Origin: Schistosoma haematobium
Lineage: Eukaryota > Platyhelminthes > Trematoda > Strigeidida > Schistosomatidae
Direction of reading: 5' to 3'
Assembly (NCBI RefSeq): GCF_000699445.3
Contig: NC_067195.1
Location: forward strand, 87,368,569 to 87,432,568
Length of the DNA: 64,000 nucleotides
This document shows positions 1 to 25,690 of this stretch, piece after piece (within the stretch, counting starts at the first letter, position 1; each line of letters starts with the position of its first letter). The position numbers were made by a program, and so were the translations under genes. Under the pieces are notes generated by a model. That model searched no databases and was not told the origin of the DNA. It saw only the letters and a program-made list of their open reading frames with translations.

Positions 1-475
1 AGGTTTACACTTAAATGATCTCATATAAGATAACCACATCTTGATGTATTGTTTAGTATCATTGATAATTAGGTATTCAGAGGTGATTGACTTGAAACTT
101 TCTACATAAGTTTCATGCTAGTTAAATCCTGTCAACAATCTTCAGAAAATCAATACTCTTTGTGGTATTTGAACCAGCATCATTCAGTCTCACATTGTTA
201 AAATTTATAACTGAGTAATTCAAGTGACGACTGACCTCTTATAAGACTAAGATATTTACAATCTATCTCTCATTAAGCAGTAATTAATTTCATGTTTGTT
301 TTTTTCGTTCTTTAGTGATAATCGAATTCTATCGATCAAATTGGAATCTAGTCATTAGTCCAAATGACTGAACAATCTATATATTATGTTAGGTTTATAA
401 TTTTAACTAGAAGATGGTTTAATCTCATATATATATATATATCTTTGTGGGCCAAAGGTATTTTTACATTGGTTT

Positions 476-640
476 ACAGGAGAACCAGACACTATCCAAG
501 CTTTCATGTGACAACCAAAACAGTACAGCTCAATCCCGTTCAACAGGAGAGTCAGAGACTACCCAGGCTTAAAATTTATAACCTGAGGAGTAAAGCTCAA
601 TGCCGTTTCACAGGAAAACCAGACACCATATAAACTTCAT
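476..640. repeat. Tandem repeat, ~67 bp period, about 2.5 units
   Basis: The motif acaggagaaccagac or close variants recurs near 476, 543 and 611, with related sequence between. The units are diverged, so this is an old tandem array or duplicated repeat fragment. Confidence 0.45.
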
Positions 641-714
641 GTTATATCCCGATCAGAATAACGAATGGTAACTTTGGGGATCCATTTATGGACCAATACT
701 ATACGTATACTTTT

Positions 715-826
715 ATCGTATAATTGTTAAGTAACTAAGTGCTGAGAATTCTATATTGTACCAAAAATATAATATTGAATAAAACCATTAATAATAATAA
801 TTTAATAATAATAATAATATTCGTGT
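715..826 (+). mobile_element. Non-LTR element 3' tail with (TAA)n end
   Basis: The sequence gtgctgagaattctat...gaataaaaccattaataataat matches the 3' end at 1551-1657. It looks like a heavily 5'-truncated copy of the same LINE. Confidence 0.5.
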
Positions 827-937
827 CCCTCTTATTATGAGCTTTATTTTAACCTATGAACTATTATTATACGATTTACCATTCTTGAGTTATACTCAAG
901 TCTATCAATTACTACCTCCCACATTCACAGGCTTTTT

Positions 938-1080
938 TGGTTAAATCTTGTACAAATATTGTTTCCTATTTTATGGTACGATGTGGTCTTTTTGGTTTGT
1001 ATATAAACCCAGTATATTTGAAATACACGATTTATATTTTGGAGGCTGAGATTGGTGTTCTGGACTCAACTGGCTGTCAA
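938..1080 (+). mobile_element. LTR-like repeat (family D), 5' part, interrupted
   Basis: This matches the repeats at 10138-10412 and 17095-17350 (ttttatggtacgatgtggt, tttgtatataaacccagta, gttctggactcaactggct). The copy breaks off near 1080 and its end resumes at 1645-1745. A LINE 3' end lies between the two parts. Calling the family LTR-like is an inference from its size and TATA-like sequence. Confidence 0.45.
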
Positions 1081-1607
1081 TTCTTGCATATTACCTATTA
1101 TTCTTTACTGTTCTCCGTTATTCTTTCCCGGGCTTTTGAGAAAAGACTTTGCTGTATTGCGAAGAGTGCTGAAGGCAGTTAGCAAGATATGTGGTGAATC
1201 TTTCGAGATCATAATTAATATGGTTGTGGATAGACATTTAAAATCATACAAACTCCTGGCAAGTGTTATTTTATCAGATACTAGCCATCCCCTTCACTGT
1301 TATCTTTCTCCTTGTATATTTTGTGGTAGAACGAGACGTAATTACATTAAAATCCTTAGCTAGAAAACATACTCTGTGACGAACAGGTTGTTAGACCCAA
1401 CCTAGTCAATAACTTGCATTCTTAACATGTCCTTAATTCTAAAGGTTGTATAGTTTTTCGGGGTTTTTTTCTTTTTTCTTTTTTTAAAAAAACATTTCTC
1501 CTTTTTTGTATCCGTTACCGTTTTTTTTGTTGTTGCGTAAGTAACTTGTTGAACTAACCCGTGCTGAGAATTCTATCTTGTACCAAAAAGATAATACTGA
1601 ATAAAGC

Positions 1608-1655
<48 letters not shown>

Positions 1656-1657
1656 GC
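1081..1657 (+). mobile_element. 5'-truncated LINE: ORF2 C-terminus, 3' UTR and (TAA)n tail
   Basis: The frame up to 1363 reads IILYCSPLFFPGLLRKDFAV, ILSDTSHPLHCYLSP and a final GRTRRNY. This resembles the C-terminal region after the reverse transcriptase in many LINE ORF2 proteins (SHPLH and Gly-Arg-Thr-Arg motifs). A polyadenylation-like gaataaa and an ATT/TAA microsatellite at 1607-1657 end the element. It sits inside the LTR-like repeat and is therefore younger than it. Confidence 0.6.
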
Positions 1658-1750
1658 ACTCTAGACTGCTCTAACGGATTTTATGCGTCCTTGGTCCGAT
1701 TGGTAATTCACTGTACTCTAATTGACGGTATCATTACATTATACATTAAC
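1645..1750 (+). mobile_element. LTR-like repeat (family D), 3' part
   Basis: The stretch from agcactctagactgctctaa through the gacggtatcattacattatac region matches the end of the intact copy at 10310-10412. It is the other half of the repeat split by the LINE insertion. Confidence 0.45.
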
Positions 1751-2019
1751 AAGGCATACAGGCTACAAGTTATAACACTTCAACGCTACAATTTGAATAG
1801 TACAATTGAATCCTGGGACGACTAACTAAATATTCCTTTGAAAATTTCTTACTTCTACATTTCTATACCATAAAATCACATTTGCAATTGGTATAATTCT
1901 CTTGTTTAAGATTAATATAAAGTTAGATTTTGTAAAATATTCACTTATGAAATCGATTAGAAAAGAAACGAATATAACCTGAAGTATATAAAAAGAGAGA
2001 AAGAAGGGAAGAAAGAGAG

Positions 2020-2190
2020 AAATAACCAAGGAAGGAAGGAAGGAAGGAAGGAAGGAAGGAACGAACGAACGAACGAACGAACGAACGAACGAACGAACGA
2101 ACGAACGAACGAACGAACGAACGAACGAACGAACGAACGAACGAAGATAACCAAATTGAATCAATCAATTAATCAATCAATCAATGGATT
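2020..2190. repeat. Compound microsatellite (AAGG)n(CGAA)n(AATC)n
   Basis: About eight GGAA units run into more than twenty GAAC units up to 2143, then AATC units. The long SFVR-type open frames on the minus strand here are a by-product of the tetranucleotide repeat, not genes. Confidence 0.95.
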
Positions 2191-2745
2191 AATATGATCT
2201 CGTTTGGTAATCATGTCCTATTTATGCTTAATTAATAATACCATTTGTCTATAATGAATGTGTTTTGTTTCTTTTCAATTTGTATTATGTAATTAATGGA
2301 AAACAAAAATGATCGATTCGATTCAATCGGGGTTTTGTTCTTCTTCAATTAATATGAAGAAAAAAATATTTCATGAATAAAAGTTGAAATCAAATTTAAG
2401 TAGAGAAGAAAAAAATCAATAAAAAGAAAGAAATAGAAAGAAAAGAGAAAAAGAAAGAAAAAAGAAAGGGAAAGAAAAAAGAAAAGAGAATAGATATGGA
2501 TAAAGAAGTTTTTTCACACATTTAGTCAAAATACAAAACACATAAGAGATAAATATTCTAAAAGAGAAAGACCGAGAGAAAAAAATATTCTTCATCTAAT
2601 AGAACGATGTTTCTTCTTTTAATCTTTATCTCTTTATTGTTTACTATTATTTGCATTATTCTTAATGTGATTAGCGAAAAAGAAAAGAAGGAATTGCAAA
2701 AATTAGTTCAATATAAAGTAAGTTTACATAATGAACTAAAATAGA
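2191..2745. other. AT- and purine-rich spacer
   Basis: Long A/G-rich runs (2400-2600). No exon-like frame or recognisable element seen. Confidence 0.6.
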
Positions 2746-2868
2746 AACTATAGTAGTAGTAGTAGTCGTAGCCGTAGTAGTCGTAGTAGTATTCGTAGTC
2801 ATCGTGGTAGTCCTAGTCGCAGTCGTAGTAGTAGTAGTCGTCGTCGCCGCGGTCGTAGTAGTAGTAAT
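2746..2868. repeat. Imperfect (AGT)n/(CGT)n trinucleotide tract
   Basis: About 120 bp of tagtagtcgtagccgtag-type units, interrupted by point changes. Confidence 0.85.
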
Positions 2869-2999
2869 GGACGTTGTATTTTTTTGTTACGATCTATCAT
2901 GTTTGATTTTGATGTTCCAACATTCAGTAAATTAATTTAAAGAGTAATCTAAAAGTGAAAAAGATTAAGAAATGACTAGATATAAAGCTATGAAGCAGT

Positions 3000-3440
3000 T
3001 GATAGCGTAGACAGGACAATACAATGGAAGATTATTCGACACTACAGTGTGTCTGAGAAAATAGTCAATATTATACGGAATTCCTATGATGAATTAGGCT
3101 GTAAAATCGTGCATCGAGAACAATTGACAAACTCGTTCGAAGTAAAGATCGGTGTCAGGTAAAGTTGCTTACTTTCATCCTTTCGCTTTCTCCTGGTGAT
3201 CGACCGAATTATGAAGACGTCAACATCTAAGGGGGAAGTATGGGATACAGTGGACACATATGACGCAACTGAAAGATCTGGACTTCGCAGATGATCTGGC
3301 CCTTCTATCGCACACGCAACAACAAAAGCAGGAGTAGATGATCTGTATAGCAACAGTAGGTCTCAGCATACACAAACGGAAAAGCAAGATTACCCGATTC
3401 AACACAACATGCATCAATTCAATGTTAAAAACACGAAGTT
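3000..3440 (+). mobile_element. RTE-type LINE fragment (reverse transcriptase core)
   Basis: Translated in shifting frames, this reads RHYSVSEKIVNIIRNSYDEL, then EQLTNSFEVKIGVR, DRIMKTSTSKG and LKDLDFADDLALLSHTQQ. That is the RT palm with the F/YADD catalytic motif of the RTE-type LINE common in schistosomes. Several frameshifts and stops make it a dead fragment. Confidence 0.75.
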
Positions 3441-3879
3441 CAGTGAAGGGATCTATTTTCAACGAATTTATTATCAAGTTGTACAATGGTATATAAATGA
3501 AGGCAATAGTTCCATGAGGAAATATGAATAAAGAATAACCAAGATGATGTAATAGAAGGATTACAATGCTAGATTATGTGACACGAATAATAACAATAAA
3601 CTTAATAAGTTAGTAACCAATTATCATCACATGAATGTAGTAAGATGATTAAAATGTTTATGTTACAATAACTGGTGGGAATTTAAGGTAATAGAGGTAG
3701 GTACGAACTTAAGTGAAGTGATATCATGAACAATTATGAATAAAATAACGAGTGTATGAGACATAAGTAAAAGGAGAAATGCAACGGTAATAATAATAAT
3801 AATGATTAAGGTCAGGGTAACGGTAACGATAGGACGTAATTCCTTTGTACGCATAGTTCTGGCTTGAGCTCATCGATGG

Positions 3880-4175
3880 TAAGAGTTTCGGTTATTTTGA
3901 TGGGGTTTTGTTCTCTGAGCTGGATGGTTTGGTCGTGGAGCATCCATCGTTCTTCTGAACGACATCATCAGCAAAATCTTCTGAGCTACAAATCTTCTTT
4001 ACCAGCTTCGGTTATTTTTAAGAGTTGAATACGAAGAAATCTGGGTAGATTTGGACGAATCGTATATACAACCTTAAAATCAAACTGTGGATCTGTAGAA
4101 TGATTACAGTCGATTAGATGTTCGAGTATGGAACTTTTAACTGCTTTCCTCTCACCCTTGTAGAACCACACTTTT
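3880..4175 (-). mobile_element. Penelope-like element 3' fragment
   Basis: The frame at 3986-4171 (FYKGERKAVKSSILEHLIDC and on) resembles the C-terminal end of a GIY-YIG type PLE endonuclease (R...EH spacing). The adjoining 3896-3975 sequence is the same terminal repeat seen at 50686-50770 and 44593-44690. Confidence 0.5.
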
Positions 4176-5754
4176 CAATGACTTATCAGTTACCTTATGC
4201 TCTATATAGATAAACTATACTATGATCATTTACTTTATGTATTATTCTTGACAAGAAGTTTATCTACTAACAGAGAGAGTTTATTCACTTTAATTCTTTA
4301 AATGGTTGATCTGACAAATTACACAATTAAAAGTAGTATCATTTGATTAACTAGTAAAAGTCTTGTAACTCAGATGTTTAATAAACAATACTGTATGATG
4401 ATAATACTGATATCGATGTTAATAGTAGACTTAATAGTAATAAACCCCACCTTTTCTTAAATGGAACAATAACTTAAGATATATAATAAGATCAAGAATT
4501 TGCGCCATTATGACCAATTCTAGGTATTACTTACCGTCTTCAACCACTGGTAGAGGTTATCATGTGAATCCTAACTAGGTATTCTATATTTGTCAACATG
4601 ACTCAGACTATAGCTTATTGTCTGTCGTAATGACACAATCAAGCTATAATGGCGGGAATACTCGTCGCTTTATGTCCTAACGTGTTGGGCTGAAGAACAT
4701 TATGATTGAAAGCAGTAAACTTGTGACCTGAGGGATAAGTTTTACTCCCAAATATACCAAAGTATAGCTCCAGAATGGTGTTGTCCTGAAATAACCACCG
4801 TCTGTATTGATCCAACTTTCTTCTAACAAATGGACGAGGTTGGAAAATATCTGTCTCAAATAGTTTAATCATAATGGTCTCGTATTGTGAAATTGTGCAT
4901 TAAGCTGTTGGAATCCCATAGTCATGATGAATCCCCTCAACATTCCAAGAACACATTGCTGATGAGTTTCCAACTAGAATGAAACATAAATGTTAAGTTA
5001 TCTGACGATTACCGTTCAGTTTACTCAAGATATGTAACGACTGAAAATTACCATCACACACAGTAATATGACATTCAGAATCATTATTAAAAGTTAGAAT
5101 GATGTTTTCTTTTATTCTATAAATTTCACAATCATGTATCAACCAACTATGATCAAAACACAGAATCATCATCAATGTGTGCTGAAGTGAACACAATAGA
5201 TCATTGATAGATATGATGTTGAAATTCAATGATTTATAAACTTGAAAATTTGAAGATATCTATTTTGCACATCATCAAAATTTAGATTTAAATTCATTCT
5301 GATAAGATTATATGAAGGATTGTTCTAGACTAAACTTGATTCTCCAGACTAAATTAAAACACTAGTGATACTAATTACTTAGAAAATAGACATAAAAAAA
5401 AACAATATCGATTAAAGATTCAATCATCGATTCAGAAAAATAATCAATCGATCGAGGATAATATCACACATGGAATGATCATTATATTTACTAGAGGAGA
5501 ATGTAGAAATTTGTCTTTCATTCTTTCATATATAAATAATATCGACCGTATACTTACATGCGTTTGAAATGAACTCTCTTGTCTTTCTATCCTGATAAGT
5601 ATAAAATGTTCTATGGATTGATATTGATTTCAAAAATCCAGTTTGATTGATTATTGATTTTTACAAAACTGGGAAAACGAAAATCAACTAGGATAACAGT
5701 CGCTTTGTTTAGTTTTGATAAAACTATCAAAAGAGGACATCATGAACGATTTCG
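4176..5754. other. Spacer, no gene recognised
   Basis: AT-rich sequence. Short open frames occur (for example minus strand 4639-4872 and 4993-5229), but none shows family motifs or clear splice sites. Confidence 0.5.
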
Positions 5755-6800
5755 TTAATATATACCTCTCTAAATGCTCTCAGATAGCCACGCGTATAGA
5801 GCCACTGCCAGAAAAGTCCTACTCACTGCCTTCTCGTGGTGTTACTGTTGTTTACGAAATTGAGAAGACGAAAAGAGAATATCCAACGCTTTAATCAGTC
5901 TTGAGTGCTGTTAGAGGTATGAAAGCGGTTATCACTACCCGGTTGCCCACACCGTGGAAGGGTTCTTCTTCTGAAGGTACCTGAAAAGGAAACTGGATGA
6001 GAGGTGGTCTTGGTGACCTGAGAGTGTGATCACAGTACCCAAGGGACAACTGCTTGAGGCCGGTCACACACGGCCTTTTTATGGGTAACTTTTGTGTTAG
6101 CTCCATGCTTGTTGAGACCTTACCGCTGGAGACGGATATCCGTGGGATAGGGCGAGGTGTGCATTTTTGAGGTCGACCTTTCCTAACCCCACCCCTCCTT
6201 GTGGGAAGGCAGCATCACTGTCATGTTGGTTATCTGAAGGAAATACCTTACTGCTGTCACACCTCTGTACAGTCAGTAGTACGACTTCACCTTCGGACCT
6301 TGGGTTTTTTTTGCTTTTAGTCTTACCGCTCTTCAACCGACGTGTTTGACATGGTAGGACCTTGAGGAACGGTTGTTCCAGCCAGTATAGCTCGGTTGCT
6401 TCATCACTACAGACAAGCCCGACCACCACGTCAAGGAAGCAACAACGGTCGGGGTGACGCTTTAATCAGGTTGGTGGATCTGGAGAATCCGTCTAGGGGA
6501 GTTGGAAAACCTTGATACCAAGCAAATGGTGCACATAGACTCCAGTATCCTGAAGGAACAAATGGCGTATGAACCTATTGTTAGTCACTGGCTACCATGG
6601 GACTGCATCTCCTTACGATACTCCACTGCCTTGTGGATCAGACCTTTATGTTGAAAGCTCCGAGTGTGGCTGCCTGAGAAAACCGCCTGCTTCGGTTTGG
6701 GCACCCAGGTGGTATCACAGCCCTCACACAAATCAAGTGAGATTTGTGTGTCGCGTATGTATTTGGTGCCCCCTTGTACCAATGTGTTCAAATAAATTTC
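5755..6800 (+). mobile_element. ~470 bp repeat (family A), split by an insertion
   Basis: The 5' part (5755-5898) and 3' part (6457-6800) together match the family A consensus seen at 46030-46557. The copy ends in the diagnostic ttgtaccaatgtgttcaaataaa tail. An unrelated 558 bp segment interrupts it. Confidence 0.75.
5899..6456 (-). mobile_element. 558 bp insertion with 13 bp target-site duplication
   Basis: The flanks carry the same 13-mer acgctttaatcag (5886-5898 and 6457-6469), so the insert was placed by a duplicating mechanism. Its minus strand has a 110-codon open frame (6429-6097: GLVCSDEATELYWLEQP and on) that I do not recognise. Strand is given for that frame. It may be part of a larger retroelement's 5' region. 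Confidence 0.7.
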
Positions 6801-7640
6801 TGCTTGGTTATGTAGTACTTACAAAGTTTTTCAGTAGTATAAATTTTTATCTGATATCTTCAAAAACGACTGGTTTTTGTGAATATAGGTACACTTTTTA
6901 GGATGTATAATTCCGGTGTATTTCCTTATTCAGAAAATACTTCAATGATGTCCTGAATGTCTTCTATGAAATATTTCGACTTGAATCAATGATGAGATGT
7001 TTGAATGTTATAGGTGAACTTAACGTATTAGAGACTTTGTTGACATTTGTGTAGTGGCACGAACTGGGTTACTTATCACCTCAAGAAAATATTGAATTTT
7101 ATCTACAAGATAAACATGCTAATTGTTAGCTTAAAAAACACTTAAAATCGAACAATAGTTGTTGGGATTTAGAGACTTTGACCCCAGATGAGTTTACCGA
7201 CTGGTCATTTTCACTATAATCCATGATCTTATTATATGGGAATAAAAGATTACGCAATCTGATAATACCCTGGATGAACAACATCAAAGCATATAACATT
7301 GACTATATTCTATTCTTTATATACACAGTACAAATTTCACAATCTGGAAACTTTTATAGGTTAAATATCAGTATTCTAGATCAACTTACATTTGTAATGA
7401 ATAAGTCCTTCTACCCAATAAACTTTAAGAAGTCGAAATTCAAATGAACAGAAGCAACCTTAGAGTTTGTAGTACTATGAATCACAAAAAAAAAAACCAC
7501 TGAAAATTGGAATGAAATTACAGCTAGAAAAAACTGTATAGTACTATATTTACCATTTATTGATTAAGTGATAAAATTGAGTGCGTTAGGAGAATGTCAA
7601 TTGTGAGTATATGATTGTGAAGATGGTTGAATTTTACCAA
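6801..7640. other. AT-rich spacer
   Basis: A 74-codon plus-strand frame at 7223-7447 has no recognisable motif. Nothing else seen. Confidence 0.5.
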
Positions 7641-7870
7641 AATCCTGAACCTATCTAAGGTAGACCACCACTGAAAACCCAAAAGCACTGAAATACTGTT
7701 TCATTCTAATATAAGACTCTTCAACAATATACATTCATGACTTCGCATGCGTAAATCGAACCCAGGACCTTCGGCTTCAAGTGCGAAGACGTAGGCTCTA
7801 GAAGATAATTGCCCAAAATCATGTATGGATTAAGGGAACATACTAACACCAATGGATACCAAGAGTTCAG
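7640..7870 (-). mobile_element. tRNA-derived SINE with decayed hammerhead region
   Basis: Read on the minus strand, a B-box-like ggtcctgggttcgattt lies upstream of ttgaagagtctt...gaatgaaacagta...cagtgcttt. This is the same order as the SINE at 11215-11487. The core is mutated (ttgaaga for ctgaaga). Confidence 0.55.
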
Positions 7871-8682
7871 TGCTTTCAGGTGTCGGAAATGCTAGATTCA
7901 GAGAAATCACTTGGCAAACGTCATATTTTCGTAATTTTGTTAAGAGAATTTGAACTTCTCACTTTCGCGCCAAAAGCTTTTATTTTACCTTCGATTTGTA
8001 TTTCCCACCTGAAAGGATCTTAAATGTCATAGGTCCGTTTCCTCTTGTGACATTTCTAAGGACATTTTTGTATTTTAAATATACGAATGAGTTGTGTGCT
8101 TGTTCGTCCGTGCTCCCAACTGCTTGTGGAATATATATACTTTTTATTCTTTGTCTTTTACGTCTAGTTAGCGAGGCTGAATCGTAATGAAACAGCTTAA
8201 CTTAGCATGTTGTTGTCTTGTTGACTTTTGTTCCGTTAACTGGTTTAGCTGATATCATAATCTCTTCAAATATAACATCGGGTTTCCAATGATGACTAAC
8301 TGATGGTCTAACTTAGATCAGTTCAGGATTTAAATAAGAACATTTTAGTTTCATGAATAGACGATGAGTTGCAATGCTACGATAAAAATTATTTAATCAA
8401 CCCAATCTAGGAAGAAGAACGAGAAGAAGGCAGAATGGTTGTTAGCGTTAAGATTTATATGAAAATAAAGTTAGAAATTATACAATCATCGAGTGTAATC
8501 ACTTTTCATTCAGACATCATGGGCACACACACACACAGAGAACAAACAAGCATACACATTCATACATACAAGAAGTTACATGTGAAAAGTAATTTGATAT
8601 ACAATTGAAATAATGAGTACATATATATATAAAATAATCCAAGTTAATTTACAAGGTGACGGTCTGTATATATAAATGTACT
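7871..8682. other. 3' flank of SIN1
   Basis: Probably contains the SIN1 3' UTR on the minus strand. A short CA repeat lies near 8525-8540. Candidate minus-strand polyadenylation signals (tttatt on the plus strand near 7980 and 8145) cannot be ranked by eye. Confidence 0.4.
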
Positions 8683-23181
<14,499 letters not shown>

Positions 23182-23257
23182 TACGTAACGCCAGTGTCAG
23201 AAATTCCGCCTTTCATATTCAGATTTGTGTAGTAAGGACAGAAGGCCTACGGCCTAT

Positions 23258-24165
23258 TTTATTCCTTTTCTAGTATACTTCTGTGAGTGTCCAGTCTTCT
23301 CTTCAAAGAGTCAATTGAAAGTGCGGACACTACTGCTTCAGGCAGCAAGTTCCAAGTATTGATGACTAGGTGTGAAAACCTGTATGCCACGGGAATTTTG
23401 TTCGTTCTTGGCTTGTCTACTCGCCTGCTATGTCCTCTGAGGTGTCCCGATCTAGTGGGAAAAAAGAGGGAGAATAAGTTAAGTCCGAAATCATTTCTTA
23501 GTATTCTGTACATCAATATTAGATCTCCCCTTAGTCTGCGATAGGACAGAGTAAAGAGGTTCAGTTTTTCAAGCCGCTCTTTATGTGATAAACCCCGGAG
23601 TTCCGGAATTGTACGCGTAGCTGCCCTCTGTACCTTTTCTAGTATATCTGAGTCACCTTTTAAACAGCGGCTTGCAGCCTGAACACAGTTCTCTAACTTA
23701 GTTCTCACTAAGGATGTGTATACTGTGGTGAACATGGTAGTATCTAACTTAGTGAATGTCCTTTTTAAAGCACAGAGGGTTCAAAACCCCTTGGCTGCGA
23801 CCTCCCGGCAATGGGACGTCGTCTTAAGATCATTACTCACTGTTACCCCTAGATCCTTATGAGACCGAACTACGGGTAATGACACATCCCCTATGTTGTA
23901 CTTATTAACCTTTGAATCCCCCAAGTGCATGTAGACACACTTTTCCGCGTTGATAGGCATCAGCCACTCTTTAAACCAGTTTATCATATTATTTAAGTCT
24001 GCCTAAAGAGTAAATGCATCTTTGTCTCCAGTAATTACTCGCCAAATTTTTACATCGTCAGCGTATAATAACATTAGAGACTGTGCTATACTTGTAAGAT
24101 CATTAACGTACATTATAAAAAGTAAAGGACCTAGGACTGAACCTTGGGGCACTCCACTGTTACAA
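23258..24165 (-). mobile_element. CR1-like LINE, 5'-truncated (reverse transcriptase end)
   Basis: The minus strand reads LLLYADDVKIWRVIT, EWLMPINAEKCVYMHLGDS, VRSHKDLGVTVSNDLKTTSH, KVQRAATRTIPELRGLSH and ends RRLDTHRSILEKE. This is the RT palm to C-terminus of a CR1/Jockey-type ORF2, with a few stops. It lies just upstream of the SIN1 start. Confidence 0.85.
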
Positions 24166-25690
24166 ACCTCAAAACTTCAAATGATTCAGGACGTAATGGA
24201 ATTGATCTTAGCTAAACGGGCTTCCCTATCTGGTAGCAGTGGATCACCGACGCTTCCAGGCATAAACCTAGGTATGTTAACGATGAAAGAAGAAAAAGAA
24301 AAGTTTGTAAACCAGAGTAAGATACTGTCCTTAGTCCCAAAGAATATGTCAAGTTTTCTCTCAAAAGATAACTTGGAAGTCGCTTAAACTGACTTATCCG
24401 GCAGCGAATTTCAGCACTTAACTACTCTTAAGGAGTAAGAATTATGTCTACAGTCTGTACCGCTATGTTGTCTGTAGTTTCTGGGTTACCCCTTAGGTAT
24501 GCAACATGTGTCAGATGGACCGCTTTATACTTTGAAGTGTTAAACTTAAATCCGTTGTCATCTGCTCAAATTTGAAGTCGAGTCAGATCCTGCTGAAGTG
24601 CCTGTTTAACATCGTGGTTACGTACTTCTCTCCAGAGTTTTGCATCATCAGCGAAAAATAATAAATCGAACGACACTTGTGGCAGAATATCGTTTATGTA
24701 AATCAAGAAAGAAGAGGTCCTAGTAATGAACCCTGGGGGCTATGACGACATGATTTCTTTTCGCCATAAGAGCAAGGAATGAGAGATAACCAATTAGGAA
24801 TTCTTCGTTTTTAAATACTTAGTCTAGGAGCAGAGGCGCCTGACTATTTCTCCAACGGGTTGTTAACTTCACATTTTTGAATAATTCCAAACCCTCAATG
24901 AGGTTTAGGAAACGAGCTTCGGTAGATTCTCCACCACCAGTATACGTATGTTCCGCGAAATTGACTTCAGGAAGGTTGAAGTCTCCTAGAATCAGGATAT
25001 GAGTGAATCTGATACTAGTAGAGCGGGATAATCCCTCTAACCTACAATTGTCGTGCTCGATATGGGAAGCGGGCTTCCTATAGATGACTCCAACTAGACA
25101 TCTTCTGGTGGTAGACAACCTCACTGAACACCATACGGGTTCATCAAGACTGATAAACTCTTGATTGTGCACTTGATGTACCTCTAGACAAGACGGCAGG
25201 TGCTATGCTACTTTGCCCCTTATTCCTGTATTTCTGTCTTTGCGAAACAAAGACATGCCGGTATTGCCAGCTCCTGGTCCATAAATTGAGAAGATATTCA
25301 AATTTCAGATATTCCTATCACACGAGTATTGTTAGCGTTGATGCGTTCGTGCAGATCATCCATTTTATTCGATAAACTCGCGGCGTTCGTATATAAACAT
25401 TTTATGCTTTCAATTTGGAACGCAGGAGGTTCCCCGTTCTGTTTATCTGTATGAGCATTATGTGAATAGATAGGTAACCTACCTACACAGGGTTTTCCCA
25501 GTTGCTATCTCCTATCCCTTCTATGCTTTTTTCATTGTCTTAAAAGTTCACATGTGGAACAGTCAACCCAAATTTGCTTGTTTGCTTGATCCTTGAATCA
25601 TGTAGCCTATCCCAATGCATATGTATTCCATATGGCAACCGGTGTTTGTTGGCACGAAACGCCTCGAGATTTGAAGCCACTATATGGAGG
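24166..25690 (-). mobile_element. CR1-like LINE with internal deletion
   Basis: 5' to 3' on the minus strand: the endonuclease start (KCLYTNAASLSNKMDDLHER, near 25410-25350), endonuclease core (LILGDFNLPEVNFAEHTYTG, 25030-24950), then almost directly the RT end (GPLFFLIYIND, LLFFADDAKLW near 24660) and the C-terminus. Roughly the first half of the RT is absent. The 24180-24780 part is homologous to 57550-58560. Confidence 0.75.

Noticed and set aside
1826..2168. Long minus-strand frames rich in Ser-Phe-Val-Arg
   Set aside because: They are the translation of the CGAA/AAGG microsatellite in three frames, with no start context or family motif.
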